DNA from: Promicromonospora sp. Populi
GTDB taxonomy: Bacteria > Actinomycetota > Actinomycetes > Actinomycetales > Cellulomonadaceae
Direction: 5' to 3'
DNA length: 64,000 nucleotides
NCBI RefSeq assembly: GCF_041081105.1
Contig: NZ_CP163528.1
Coordinates: 1,054,001-1,118,000 of the forward strand
Positions within the stretch are counted from its first letter, which is position 1. Every line of letters begins with the position of its first letter. The notes beneath the pieces are model-generated. The model did no database searches and had not been told where the DNA came from. It saw nothing but the letters and a program-made list of their open reading frames with translations. Positions 1 through 9,057 of the stretch are shown here, piece after piece. A program made the position numbers and the translations under genes.

Positions 1-855
1 GGTGACGTACCCCAGGTGCGGCGTCAGCACGGTGCGTGGGGCCGAGCGCAGCGGATGGTCCGCGGGCAGCGGCTCGACGTCGTACACGTCCAGGCCGGCG
101 CCGCCGATGCGGCCCGCGTGCAGGGCCTCCAGCAGTGCGCCGGTGTCCACGAGCGGTCCGCGCGAGGTGTTGATCAGGAGCGCGGTGGGCTTCATGCGCG
201 CCAGGTCGTCCCGGCCGACGATGCCGGCGCTGCGCGCGCTCAGCTTGTAGTGCACCGTCACGACGTCGGACGTGGCGAACAGCTCGTCCTTGCTCACCGC
301 GCGCACGCCCGCCTCGGCGGCCGCGGCCGGGTCGAGGTTGGTGCTCCAGGCGACGGCGTCCATCCCGAACGCCGCGCCGACCCGGGCGACCTGGGTACCC
401 AGCCGCCCCAGACCCACCACGCCGAGCCTGCGCCCGGCCAGGTCCATGCCGATCGTGTGCTGCCAGCCGCCCGCGCGCAGGCGCGCGTCCTCCTGCGGAA
501 CGTGCCGCGCCACGGCAAGGATCAGCGCCCAGGTCAGCTCTGGCGTTGCCGACGACGGCGACTCCGTCCCGCACACCACCACCCCCCGGGCGCGTGCCGC
601 CGCCAGGTCGATCGACGCGTTCGCCCGCCCGGTCGTCACCAGCAGCTTCAGGTCGGGCAGGAGGTCGAGCACCTCGGCGGTGAACGGCGTCCGCTCCCGC
701 ATGGCGACGACGACGTCGACGCCGGCGAGGGCCCTCGCGAGCCCGGCCGGGTCGGCGTGGTGCTCGGGATGGAACTGGACGTCGGCCTGGAGGCTCGCCC
801 AGTCGGCGAAACGGTGGGCGGCCTGCTGGTAGTCGTCGAGGACGGCGATGCGCAT
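1..855 (-). CDS. D-isomer specific 2-hydroxyacid dehydrogenase, C-terminus cut by window edge
   Basis: NAD-dependent dehydrogenase of the D-2-hydroxyacid family, which interconverts 2-keto acids and D-2-hydroxy acids in the cytoplasm. The reading frame opens at an ATG (855) with MRIAVLDDYQQ and runs 285 residues off the left edge. The Rossmann motif GLGRLG is at residues 148-153, and the catalytic Arg (NTSRG, R232), Glu (E261) and His (TPHLGY, H280) are all visible. Members are usually 310-330 residues, so only about 30-40 C-terminal residues are missing. The substrate cannot be told from sequence; phosphoglycerate, glyoxylate and other keto acids are all possible. Confidence 0.9.
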   Translation of the reverse strand, partial: MRIAVLDDYQQAAHRFADWASLQADVQFHPEHHADPAGLARALAGVDVVVAMRERTPFTAEVLDLLPDLKLLVTTGRANASIDLAAARARGVVVCGTESPSSATPELTWALILAVARHVPQEDARLRAGGWQHTIGMDLAGRRLGVVGLGRLGTQVARVGAAFGMDAVAWSTNLDPAAAAEAGVRAVSKDELFATSDVVTVHYKLSARSAGIVGRDDLARMKPTALLINTSRGPLVDTGALLEALHAGRIGGAGLDVYDVEPLPADHPLRSAPRTVLTPHLGYVT

Positions 856-1030
856 GCGCCTGAGCCTAGGTGCGCCGGTCCGGCGGATGCGCTTTGCGGG
901 TGCGACCGGTGTCGATCTTTCGGCGTCTCGTTCGTCGTCCTGACAGGGGGCGACCGATGAGCTTGGGCACGGTCGGTCGTCAGTACTCACGGGAACCACG
1001 TCGAACGTCGAATCGAACGAGGAGAGCGCC

Positions 1031-1840
1031 ATGACAGCGACGCACGAGAGCCACACCCACCAGGACGGCACGGCGGCAGTCCCGCCCGTCGTCGACCGGG
1101 CCGCCTGGCAGACCGCCCGCGACGAGCTGCTGCTGCGCGAGAAGGCGCACACCCACGAGGGTGACGCGATCGCTGCGGCGCGACGCCGGCTGCCGATGAC
1201 GGAGGTCGACGGGACCGTCGCCGTCGTCGGGCAGAACGGGCCGACTATGCTGCTGGACCTGTTCGAGGGGCGTGAGGAGCTGATCGTCTACAAGCACATG
1301 TGGCACCTGGGCGAGCCGTTCGAGAACCAGTGCGAAGGCTGCACCCTGACCTACTGGGCGGTGCAGGACCCGGCGTACCTGACGGCGCGCGGGGTGTCGT
1401 TCGCCGTGTTCGCGAAGGCGCCGCACGTGGAGCTCGCGCCGTTCGTCGAGTTCATGGGGTACCCGCAGCACTGGTACTCCGTGTTCGACATCGAGGAGCC
1501 GATCGTGGGCGGTGACACGTTCGAGGACTTCGGCTACTGGACGGTCTTCCTGCGTGCAGGTGACCGCGTGTTCCTCACCTACCGGAACACCGGCCGGGGC
1601 AGCGAGGTGACGATGCCGGCGCTCGCGCTGCTCGACATGACCCCGCGCGGGCGCATCGAGGCCTGGCAGGACTCCCCCGAGGGCTGGCCGGAGGGTCGGT
1701 CGGCGGGCTGGTTCTGGCGGTCCGACGAGGACGGCGCCGGGAGCGGCGGGGACGCCCAGGTCGAAGGGCGGCCCGCCATCCAGTGGTCCCGCCCGGGCGC
1801 GACGCCGGTGGCGGCGGGCAGGCACCGCCACAACCACTGA
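1031..1840 (+). CDS. DUF899 family thioredoxin-like protein
   Basis: A 269-residue cytosolic protein that I recognise as the DUF899 family, a thioredoxin-fold group of unknown reaction. A CEGC motif (C101, C104) sits where a thioredoxin-type CxxC would be, followed by the aromatic-rich core typical of the family (WYSVFD, YWTVFL, WFWRSDEDG). A GAGGAG ribosome binding site lies seven bases before the ATG. The N-terminus is His-rich (HESHTHQ). It is monocistronic and convergent with the small membrane protein downstream, with only 16 bases between the stops. A redox role is inferred from the fold only. Confidence 0.75.
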   Translation: MTATHESHTHQDGTAAVPPVVDRAAWQTARDELLLREKAHTHEGDAIAAARRRLPMTEVDGTVAVVGQNGPTMLLDLFEGREELIVYKHMWHLGEPFENQCEGCTLTYWAVQDPAYLTARGVSFAVFAKAPHVELAPFVEFMGYPQHWYSVFDIEEPIVGGDTFEDFGYWTVFLRAGDRVFLTYRNTGRGSEVTMPALALLDMTPRGRIEAWQDSPEGWPEGRSAGWFWRSDEDGAGSGGDAQVEGRPAIQWSRPGATPVAAGRHRHNH

Positions 1841-1856
1841 GTCGGCCTGGCGCTGG

Positions 1857-2363
1857 TCAGCTCTGGGTCTGCCGGCGGCTGCTCGTCCCGAGGCTCGCGC
1901 GGACCGCCGGGTGCAGCATCACCGCGACGCCGACCAGCACGAACAGGACGTGCAGCGCACGGATCACCGGGAAGGCCGGGGAGACGTCGCCCTCGAAGGC
2001 GGTGAACCAGGAGGCGCCGTCGGCGAGCGCGGCGGCCATGGGCAGCACCATCGAGGCCAGGCCCACCACACCGAGCCCGAGCAGGAGCGCCCACCACGCC
2101 CAGCGCCGGCCCCGGGCGAGGAACCAGGCGCAGGTCAGTGCGGCGGCGAAGATCAGGCCGCGCAGCGTGACCTGCGTGACGAGAGCGTCGGTGACCCCTT
2201 CCTGGGCGACGATGGTGCTGATCGCGACGACGGCCTCGGCGACCCCCGCCAGGACGGCGAGCGCAAAGGAGCCGGCCGCTACCGTCCGGAGCGGCTGGGC
2301 CGTGAGCGACGTCGGTCGCGGTGGCTGGGTCGTGGGCGGGGTGTCGAGCATGGTTTTGGTCAT
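1857..2363 (-). CDS. small four-helix integral membrane protein, function unknown
   Basis: A 168-residue hydrophobic protein with about four membrane segments (near AGSFALAVLAGVAEAVVAI, GLIFAAALTCAWFLA, ALLLGLGVVGLASMVLP and VIRALHVLFVLVGVAVML). I chose the ATG at 2363 (MTKTMLDTPP); an upstream in-frame TTG at 2399 would add 12 charged residues and has no better ribosome binding site. No known domain is recognised. It lies just downstream of the SGNH esterase gene in the same orientation, but 97 bases and a possible hairpin separate them, so co-transcription is uncertain. Confidence 0.6.
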   Translation of the reverse strand: MTKTMLDTPPTTQPPRPTSLTAQPLRTVAAGSFALAVLAGVAEAVVAISTIVAQEGVTDALVTQVTLRGLIFAAALTCAWFLARGRRWAWWALLLGLGVVGLASMVLPMAAALADGASWFTAFEGDVSPAFPVIRALHVLFVLVGVAVMLHPAVRASLGTSSRRQTQS

Positions 2364-2421
2364 GCCTCGATCCTGGTCCGACGGCGATCGGTCAACCAAC
2401 CGGCTGTCCTCCGTCCCGCAC

Positions 2422-2438
2422 GGTGGGTAATCCCCACC
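2422..2438 (-). terminator. short hairpin downstream of the SGNH gene
   Basis: GGTGGG (2422-2427) and CCCACC (2433-2438) can form a 6-bp stem with a 5-base loop, 23 bases past the SGNH stop codon. There is no T-tract, so it is a weak terminator candidate. Confidence 0.3.
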
Positions 2439-2460
2439 TCCCGGCTGCTGTCGCCGTCGG

Positions 2461-3504
2461 CTACACCGCGCTCTTTGGTACGGGGAGGGTGCGCACCGCC
2501 GGGGCGATCACCGCCGCCATGCGCTCGTAGCCCGCCGGGCCGGGGTGCAGGCCGTCCTCCAGCAGGTGCGTCTGCTCCGGCCCGAGCACCGACCGCCCGT
2601 CAAGCAGGTGCAGGTCCGGGTCGCCGTGCGCGGCGAGCAGCCCGACGGCGGCGGCCACCTGGTCGCGCACCTGCGCCAGGGTCAGGCCCGCGCTGCCCAC
2701 CGTGGCCTCCCGGCGGGGCGAGGCCACGGGCGAGATCACCAGCACCGGTACACCCGGGTGCCCGTCCCGGACGGTGCTCAGGAACCCGAGCAGCGCGGGC
2801 AGCAGCGAGCGCGCGCTGAACGTGCCCGCGCCGTAGACGTTGATGCCGAGACAGGCCACGACGACGTCGGCGGGCAGGTCCCGGACCACTCGCGCGACCA
2901 TCGGGTCGAGGTGTGCCTCGCCCGCGAAGCCGAGGCACGTCAGGTCCAGGCCGAGCTCGCGCGCCACCAGCGCGGGCCAGGTGCGCGCCGGGGAGGCGGC
3001 CTGGCGGCACTGCGTCAGCGAGCTGCCGTACACCACGAACCGGGGGCGCCGGCCCGGCCCACCCGGCGCCGTCGGCCCTACCGTCGGCCCTGCCGACGGC
3101 CCAGCCCAGACGCGCGCCCCGTCCTCGACGGCCACGCTCACCAGGGCGAACGTCCCGAACTGCGGCAGCCACAGCTCCACCCGCTTGTCCCCCGGCGGCA
3201 GGTCCAGCACAAAGCTCCCGTCCGGGCCGACCGGTGCGGACGCGACAACCGCGCCGTCCACCACTGCGTCGAGCGGCACCTCGATGCCCTCGACCACGGC
3301 GCGTCCGGTGAGCACCCGCGTGTCGGTGCCGAGCACCACCCGCACCCCGGCCGGCATCGCGGCGCGGAGGCGCAGGACTCCGCCCGGGAAGAGCTCTATC
3401 CGGTCGTGCGGCAGCCGCCACGCCTGCGACCCGCCCGGCGTGTGCTCTACGGAGACGGCGCCCTCCCAGGTCAGGACGTCGTCGTCCGCCAGGATCTCGC
3501 GCAT
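2461..3504 (-). CDS. two-domain SGNH/GDSL-type esterase
   Basis: A 347-residue SGNH hydrolase, probably a carbohydrate esterase or deacetylase. An N-terminal beta-rich region (about 1-130) precedes the catalytic domain, an arrangement like CE2/CE3-type acetylesterases. The blocks are visible: GSSL with nucleophile S162, the block II Gly (GFAGEA, about 195), GIN (220-222) and DGLH with D317 and H320. A Gly/Pro linker (GPSAGPTVGPTAPGG) joins the domains. There is no signal peptide, so it acts in the cytoplasm. It is divergent from the LacI gene at 3696 and so probably belongs to the same regulon as the sulfatase locus, removing acyl groups from imported sugars (inference). Confidence 0.8.
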   Translation of the reverse strand: MREILADDDVLTWEGAVSVEHTPGGSQAWRLPHDRIELFPGGVLRLRAAMPAGVRVVLGTDTRVLTGRAVVEGIEVPLDAVVDGAVVASAPVGPDGSFVLDLPPGDKRVELWLPQFGTFALVSVAVEDGARVWAGPSAGPTVGPTAPGGPGRRPRFVVYGSSLTQCRQAASPARTWPALVARELGLDLTCLGFAGEAHLDPMVARVVRDLPADVVVACLGINVYGAGTFSARSLLPALLGFLSTVRDGHPGVPVLVISPVASPRREATVGSAGLTLAQVRDQVAAAVGLLAAHGDPDLHLLDGRSVLGPEQTHLLEDGLHPGPAGYERMAAVIAPAVRTLPVPKSAV

Positions 3505-3695
3505 CGCACCCTCGTTCCCTCAGGCCCGGACAGCCGGCAGCTCCATCGACCGCTCCATCAGCAGGGTGAAACGCGAGACAAATGTCCATAAGTCCCTTGA
3601 CGCCCTGCATGACGGTCAATAGCGTGATCGTCGCACGGCCCTTATACGTATTAGAGATTCTGCCGCCGACGGCGTCGGGGAATCGAGAGACTGCG
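3505..3695. promoter_or_regulatory. divergent promoter region with candidate LacI-family operator
   Basis: This 191-base gap separates the SGNH gene from the LacI gene and is far more AT-rich than its surroundings. TTATACGTATTA (3642-3653) is an imperfect palindrome centred on ACGT, 43 bases before the lacI ATG, in the style of LacI-family operators. TTGACG (3597-3602) could be a -35 element for the rightward operon; a convincing -10 at standard spacing is not obvious. TTGAC...GTCAA (3597-3619) is a second, weaker inverted repeat. Confidence 0.5.
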
Positions 3696-4781
3696 ATGAG
3701 CCAACGACGGCGACCCACCCAGGTGGACATCGCGCGCGCCGCGGGTGTCTCGCAGGCGACCGTCTCGCTGGTGATCAGCGGCGGCCAGGCCAGCAGCCAG
3801 ATCGCGGAGCAGACCCGCAGGTCGGTGCTCGACGCCGCCGCGGAGCTCGGCTACACCGTCAACACCGCAGCGCGCAGCCTCAAGGGCGGCCGCAACCGCA
3901 TGCTCGGCCTCTACACGTTCGAGCCGGTCTTCCCGGTCGACCAGCGCGACTTCTACTTCCCGTTCCTGCTCGGCGTCGAGGAGGCCACCGCCGAGTTCGG
4001 GTACGACCTGCTGCTGTTCAGCTCCGTCAGCTCGGGCGAGCGCCGCATCTACTCGGACGGCATCAACCGCCTCAAGGTCGCCGACGGCTGTGTGCTGCTG
4101 GGCCGGCACATCGACCGCGCGGACCTCGCGGACCTGGTCCGCGAGGACTTCCCGTTCGTCTTTGTCGGACGGCGAGAGCTGCCGGGCGTGGAGCTCTCCT
4201 ACGTCGCCCCGGACTACGTGGGCGCGACGCGCGACATGGTGCGCCGGCTGACCGACGTCGGGCACCGCCGCCTCGCCTACCTGCGGCCCGCGGACCACCA
4301 GGAGCCCACGCGCGACCGCGAGGCCGGGTTCCGCGAGGGGCTGGCGGACGCCGGCCTGCCCGACCAGCCGATCCACGAGATCCCCGACGACGACGTCGAC
4401 GCCCGCCTGGCCGCCCTGCTCGATCAGTGGCTGGCCGACGGCGTCACCGCGCTCCTGGTCGAGCCGAGCGAGGACGACCAGGCGATAGTGGCCCTCGAGC
4501 GGGTCGCCGCCTCGGCCGGGGTGCGCATCCCCGAGGACCTCTCGGTCGCCCTGCTCGGGGACCCGGCCCGCAGCGGCACCGGCAGCACGGGTGGTCCCGG
4601 CACCGCGAGCGCCCGCGACTGGACCCGCTTCACGCTGCCCCGCGAGGACATGGGCCGCGCGGCCGTCGGCCTCCTGCTCGAGCTCATGGCCGCCGACGAC
4701 TCGGGTTCCGACGTCGGCCCGCGCCAGCTCTCCGTCGCGTGCACGCCGGTCGACGGCGACTCCGTCGGGAGGCCACGCTGA
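3696..4781 (+). CDS. LacI family transcriptional regulator of the sulfatase/ABC locus
   Basis: A 361-residue LacI/GalR repressor. The N-terminal helix-turn-helix (TQVDIARAAGVSQATVSLVI, about residues 8-27) is followed by a periplasmic-binding-protein-like effector domain. I chose the ATG at 3696, preceded by GAGAG, because it gives the usual short N-terminus; an upstream in-frame ATG at 3582 adds 38 residues unlike the family. Its stop overlaps the permease ATG by one base (TGATG), so it heads and probably autoregulates the operon that follows. The effector is presumably a sugar acid or oligosaccharide taken up by the adjacent transporter. Confidence 0.9.
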   Translation: MSQRRRPTQVDIARAAGVSQATVSLVISGGQASSQIAEQTRRSVLDAAAELGYTVNTAARSLKGGRNRMLGLYTFEPVFPVDQRDFYFPFLLGVEEATAEFGYDLLLFSSVSSGERRIYSDGINRLKVADGCVLLGRHIDRADLADLVREDFPFVFVGRRELPGVELSYVAPDYVGATRDMVRRLTDVGHRRLAYLRPADHQEPTRDREAGFREGLADAGLPDQPIHEIPDDDVDARLAALLDQWLADGVTALLVEPSEDDQAIVALERVAASAGVRIPEDLSVALLGDPARSGTGSTGGPGTASARDWTRFTLPREDMGRAAVGLLLELMAADDSGSDVGPRQLSVACTPVDGDSVGRPR

Positions 4782-5710
4782 TGCTCTCCTTCCTGCTGCG
4801 CCGGGTAGCGATCGGGCTGTTCACGATCTGGGGCGTGCTCACCGCGGTCTTCCTGATCGTGCGCCTCGCGCCGGGCGACCAGGCCACCGTCACCCTCGGG
4901 CCCGACGCCACGCCCGAGCAGCTCGCCGAGCTGCGGCGAACTCTGGGGCTGGACCAGCCGGTGCTCGTCCAGTACCTGTCGTTCCTGGGGGACGCGGCCC
5001 GGGGCGACTTCGGCGAGTCCTACCGGTACGGCCGCCCTGCCATGGACGCGGTGCTCGAACGGTTCCCCGCCACCGTCACGCTCACGCTGGCGGCCACCGT
5101 GATCGCGATAGTCGTGGGGATCGTGCTCGGCGTGGTGGCCGGGCACCGGCCCGGCAGCCTGGTCGACCGCACGACGTCGGCGGCCACGCTGGGGTTGCAG
5201 GCGCTGCCGCCGTTCTGGGTGGGCATCATGCTCATCCTGGTTCTCGCGCTGTGGCTGCGCCTCCTGCCGAGCGCCGGCGGCGGGGACCTGGAGCACCTGA
5301 TCCTGCCCGCGGTCACACTGTCCATCCCGTTCACCGCGCTGGTCGGCCGGATCACGCGCAGCGGCGTCGCCGAGACCATGTCCGAGGCGTTCGTGCGCAC
5401 CGCGCGGTCCAAGGGCCTGACCGAGCGCGAGGTCCTGACCGGGCACGTGCTGAAGAACTCGCTGGTCCCGGTCGTCACGGTCGTCGGGCTCCAGATCGGC
5501 ACGCTGCTCGGCGGCGCCGTCGTCATCGAGACGGTGTTTGCCTGGCCCGGGCTCGGCAACCTGCTGGTCGGCGCGGTGGGCAACCGCGACTACGCGGTGG
5601 TGCAGGCCGCGACGGTGCTGATCGCCCTGTGCGTCATCGTGCTCAACCTGGCCGCCGACCTGGCCTACGCCCGCCTCGACCCGCGCATCCGGCTGGAGGC
5701 CCGCCGATGA
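4781..5710 (+). CDS. peptide/nickel-type ABC transporter permease (DppB family)
   Basis: A 309-residue inner-membrane permease with about six transmembrane helices and the DppB/OppB N-terminal signature (LLRRVAIGLFTIWGVL, then IVRLAPGDQA). The cytoplasmic coupling motif EAFVRTARSKGL lies in the second half. It starts at the ATG that overlaps the lacI stop and ends overlapping the next permease by four bases (ATGA), so the two are translationally coupled. Dpp-type importers move peptides, nickel or oligosaccharides. The surrounding catabolic genes argue for a carbohydrate substrate here. Confidence 0.92.
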   Translation: MLSFLLRRVAIGLFTIWGVLTAVFLIVRLAPGDQATVTLGPDATPEQLAELRRTLGLDQPVLVQYLSFLGDAARGDFGESYRYGRPAMDAVLERFPATVTLTLAATVIAIVVGIVLGVVAGHRPGSLVDRTTSAATLGLQALPPFWVGIMLILVLALWLRLLPSAGGGDLEHLILPAVTLSIPFTALVGRITRSGVAETMSEAFVRTARSKGLTEREVLTGHVLKNSLVPVVTVVGLQIGTLLGGAVVIETVFAWPGLGNLLVGAVGNRDYAVVQAATVLIALCVIVLNLAADLAYARLDPRIRLEARR

Positions 5711-6528
5711 GACACCTGCGCTCGCCTGCCGGCTACCTGATCTACGCGATCATCGGCGTCTATGTGCTCGCGGCCGTCGCGGGCCCGTACCTCGTGCCGT
5801 ACGACCCGGTGGCCACGGTGGTCACCGAGCGGCTCCTGCCGCCCGGCTCCCCCACCGCCGCGGGCACCGCCTGGCTGGGCACCGACGGCGTCGGCCGGGA
5901 CGTACTGGCGCAGGTGGTGCACGGGGCGCGCACGTCCCTGACGATCGGCGTCGTCGTGGTGCTGGTGTGCAGCCTGGTGGGCGTGGCCCTCGGCGCGGTC
6001 GCCGGCTACGCGGGCGGGTTCGCCGACGTCGCCGTGGCCCGCACCATCGACGTGCTCATGGCCTTTCCCGGCATCCTGCTCGCCATAGTCGTCGCGGGCA
6101 TCCTGGACCGCGGCATCGACGTGGTGATCATCGCCCTGTCCGTCGCGGGCTGGATCGGGTTCGCCCGCCTGTCCAGGAGCGTCGCCCTGTCCGTGCGCGA
6201 ACGCGACTGGGTCGATGCCGCCCGGATCATGGGCGTGCCCACGCCGGCCATCCTCGGCCGGCACGTCGTCCCGTTCCTCGCGGGGCCTGTCGTCGCCCTC
6301 GCCACGATGGAGCTCGCCTCCGTCGTCCTCTCCGAGGCGGCCTTGAGCTTCCTCGGTCTCGGCCTGCCCCCGTACGTCGTGTCCTGGGGGCAGAGCATCG
6401 CCAACGGCAAGGAGTACCTCGCCACCGCCTGGTGGATCTCGGCCTTTCCAGGCATCGCGCTCTCCGTCCTGGTCGTCTGCATCGGCCTGGTCGGGGACCG
6501 CCTCACCAAGCGCTTCGCCCAACGGTGA
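5707..6528 (+). CDS. peptide/nickel-type ABC transporter permease (DppC family)
   Basis: A 273-residue partner permease of the DppC/OppC type. It has an N-terminal membrane segment, a short extracytoplasmic stretch ending in the family motif HWLGTDxxGRD-like WLGTDGVGRDV, then five more helices. The coupling motif is DWVDAARIMGVPTP and the C-terminal signature SFLGLGLPP is present. The start ATG at 5707 overlaps the upstream stop. Together with the preceding gene it should form the membrane channel of the importer. Confidence 0.92.
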   Translation: MRHLRSPAGYLIYAIIGVYVLAAVAGPYLVPYDPVATVVTERLLPPGSPTAAGTAWLGTDGVGRDVLAQVVHGARTSLTIGVVVVLVCSLVGVALGAVAGYAGGFADVAVARTIDVLMAFPGILLAIVVAGILDRGIDVVIIALSVAGWIGFARLSRSVALSVRERDWVDAARIMGVPTPAILGRHVVPFLAGPVVALATMELASVVLSEAALSFLGLGLPPYVVSWGQSIANGKEYLATAWWISAFPGIALSVLVVCIGLVGDRLTKRFAQR

Positions 6529-6586
6529 CCGCCGCACCCGGCGCACCCACCCCGCCCCGCCTCACCCCACCCGGAAGGAAAGAGCG

Positions 6587-8095
6587 ATGAAGCTCAGCAC
6601 CCGGCGAGCGGTACCTGCCCTTGCCATCACCCTCGCCCTCCTGACCACGGCCGCCTGCGGCAGCTCCGGCACCGACGACGACGACGCCGGCGGCGGCACC
6701 CTCACCGCGGCCGGCCCCATCCCGATCGAGAACCTCGACCCGCACGGCCCGTCCAGCATGGACGCGGGCACCCAGCTCGCGGCCCGCGCCCTGTTCAGCC
6801 AGCTTGTGGTCAGCACCGGCCCGGGCGAGTTCGCCGGCGAGCTGGCCACCGAGTGGGAGCCGAACGAAGACACCAGCCAGTGGACCTTCACCCTGCGCGA
6901 CGGCGTGGAGTTCTCCGACGGAGAGCCCGTCACGGCCGACACCGTCGTCGCGTCCTTCGAGCGGGTCCAGGAGCTGCAGGGACCGCTGGCCGGCAACTTC
7001 GTCGACTACACGGTCGAGGCGCCCGACGAGGCCACCGTGGTGTTCGACGCCGGCAAGCCGGACGCCTCGTTCGTCGCGAAGATCTCGTCGTTCTTCGTCA
7101 CCCCCGAGGGAGTCGACGACGCGTTCTTCCAGGAGCCCGTGGGCTCCGGGCCGTTCGTCGTGGAGTCGTTCGAGCCCGGCCAGGAGCTGCGGATGACGCC
7201 GAACCCGACCTACTGGGACGGCGCGCCCGAGCTCCAGGAGCTGGTCTTCCAGTCCATCCCGGAGATCTCGGCCCGCATGACGGCGCTGCAGACCGGTGAG
7301 GTCGACGTCACCTGGGCCATGCCCGACGACCAGATCGCCGCCCTGCAGGGCGACACGTCGATCACCGTCGAGAACGTGGACAGCCCCGGTGTCATCACCA
7401 TGTGGATGAACAGCTCCGAGGAGACGCTCCAGGAGGCCGCCGTGCGCCGCGCGCTGTGGCAGGCGGTCAACTTCGAGGAGATCACGGCGTCGCTGTTCCC
7501 GGAGACGGGCACCCCGGCGGACTCCGTCGTCAGCCCCGTCGTGCTGGGCTACGCACCGCAGGAGCCGGTGGCGTACGACCCGGAGGCCGCCAGGGCGGCC
7601 CTCGAAGAGGCCGGCTTCGACTTCGACACGACGCTCCGGCTCCAGTTCTCGCAGCCGCAGTTCGCGCAGTTCGCGCAGGCCGTGGCCTCCGACCTGGCCG
7701 AGATCGACGTCCAGGTCGAACCGCTGCAGAAGGAGCAGGCGGTGTTCCTGGAGGACCTGCTGGCCATGAACTGGGACATCAACCTGCAGCAGGTCGGCTC
7801 GCAGGGGTACGACGCCGCCACGAACCTGGGGCGCCTGTACCCGTGCGCCGCGGGTCGTACCGGCTACTGCAACGAGGACCTCGACACGCTGCTCGCCGAC
7901 GCCGAGGCGACCAGCGACACCGCCGAGCGGGAGGACCTCTACGCGCAGGCCACGCAGATCATCTGGGACGACGCCGTGGGCATGTACCCGATGTTCGTCG
8001 GCACGCCCTACGCGTGGCGCTCGGGGGTCGAGGGCTTCGAACCCGCCTCGGACAGCACCCCGTACTTCACGCACGTGACGAACTCCGAGGACTGA
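6587..8095 (+). CDS. extracellular solute-binding lipoprotein, family 5
   Basis: A 502-residue SBP_bac_5-type binding protein. The signal peptide ends in a lipobox-like TTAAC, making C20-24 region the lipid-anchored N-terminus, followed by a linker rich in Gly and Asp. Typical family phrases are present: LDPHGPSSMDAG, the ATEWEPNEDTSQWTFTLRDG block and the PVGSGPF motif. A GGAAGGAAAG ribosome binding site precedes the ATG. It should capture the substrate outside the cell and deliver it to the two permeases just upstream. Ligand specificity cannot be read from sequence. Confidence 0.92.
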   Translation: MKLSTRRAVPALAITLALLTTAACGSSGTDDDDAGGGTLTAAGPIPIENLDPHGPSSMDAGTQLAARALFSQLVVSTGPGEFAGELATEWEPNEDTSQWTFTLRDGVEFSDGEPVTADTVVASFERVQELQGPLAGNFVDYTVEAPDEATVVFDAGKPDASFVAKISSFFVTPEGVDDAFFQEPVGSGPFVVESFEPGQELRMTPNPTYWDGAPELQELVFQSIPEISARMTALQTGEVDVTWAMPDDQIAALQGDTSITVENVDSPGVITMWMNSSEETLQEAAVRRALWQAVNFEEITASLFPETGTPADSVVSPVVLGYAPQEPVAYDPEAARAALEEAGFDFDTTLRLQFSQPQFAQFAQAVASDLAEIDVQVEPLQKEQAVFLEDLLAMNWDINLQQVGSQGYDAATNLGRLYPCAAGRTGYCNEDLDTLLADAEATSDTAEREDLYAQATQIIWDDAVGMYPMFVGTPYAWRSGVEGFEPASDSTPYFTHVTNSED

Positions 8096-8097
8096 GC

Positions 8098-9057
8098 ATG
8101 CCCGAGGCGACGGGGCTCGAGGTGACCGGGCTCGAGGTGGTGCTGCCCGCGGGGGCAGTGGTCGACCGGGTCTCCTTCGCCGTGCCGGCCGGCCGCACCA
8201 CCGGCCTGATCGGCGAGTCCGGCAGCGGCAAGACGATGACCGCGATGGCCGTCGTCGGGCTGCTGCCGGAGGCCGCCGTCGCCTCGGGCGAGGTGCGGTG
8301 GAAGTCCCAGGACCTGCTCGCCGCGCCCGAGAGACGGCGGCGGCAGGTGCGCGGCCGCGAGATCGGCGTCGTGTTCCAGGACCCGTCCGCCGCGCTCAAC
8401 CCGATCCAGATGGTGGGCAAGCAGGTCGGTGAGATCCTGCGCCGCGACGGCCTGCCGCGCGCCGAGGTCCGCGCCCGTGTGCTGGAGCTGCTGGCGCGCG
8501 TCGGCCTGCCCGAGCCGGAGCGGCAGGCCGACGCGTACCCGCACGAGCTGTCGGGGGGCTTGCGCCAGCGCGTCATGATCGCCATCGCCCTGGCCGGGCA
8601 GCCCGAGCTGATCATCGCGGACGAGCCGACCACCGCGCTCGACGTCACCACCCAGGCGAAGATCCTGACCCTGCTCGCGGACCTGCGGGAGCGCGAGGGC
8701 CTGGCCATGATCCTGGTCAGCCACGACCTGCGGGTCATGGCGCACGTCGCCGACGAGGTGGTGGTGATGTACGCGGGCCGGGTGTGCGAGCAGGGCCCGG
8801 CGCGCGCGGTGCTGGACAGCCCGCACCACCCCTACACACGCGCACTCGCGGGCAACGTCCCGTCGGTCAGCAGCCGGACGGCGATCGCCGAGCCGCTGCC
8901 GGGCGCGCCCGCCAGCCCGTTCGCCCGGCCGTCCGGGTGCCCGTTCCACCCGCGCTGCCCGATCGCGCGAGCCCGTTGCGCCACCGAGGAACCGGCACTG
9001 CGTGAGGTAGCTCCTGGCCGGTTCAGCGCCTGCCACTACGCCGAGGAGGTCTCCTGA
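8098..9057 (+). CDS. ABC transporter ATP-binding protein (DppD type)
   Basis: A 319-residue ATPase of the dipeptide/oligopeptide importer family. Walker A is GESGSGKT (39-46), the signature is LSGGLRQR and Walker B is LIIADEPT. The C-terminal extension carries the DppD/OppD Cys motif (CPFHPRCPIARARC). It starts two bases after the solute-binding gene and ends next to the second ATPase ATG at 9058. It should pair with that protein to power uptake. Confidence 0.93.
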   Translation: MPEATGLEVTGLEVVLPAGAVVDRVSFAVPAGRTTGLIGESGSGKTMTAMAVVGLLPEAAVASGEVRWKSQDLLAAPERRRRQVRGREIGVVFQDPSAALNPIQMVGKQVGEILRRDGLPRAEVRARVLELLARVGLPEPERQADAYPHELSGGLRQRVMIAIALAGQPELIIADEPTTALDVTTQAKILTLLADLREREGLAMILVSHDLRVMAHVADEVVVMYAGRVCEQGPARAVLDSPHHPYTRALAGNVPSVSSRTAIAEPLPGAPASPFARPSGCPFHPRCPIARARCATEEPALREVAPGRFSACHYAEEVS

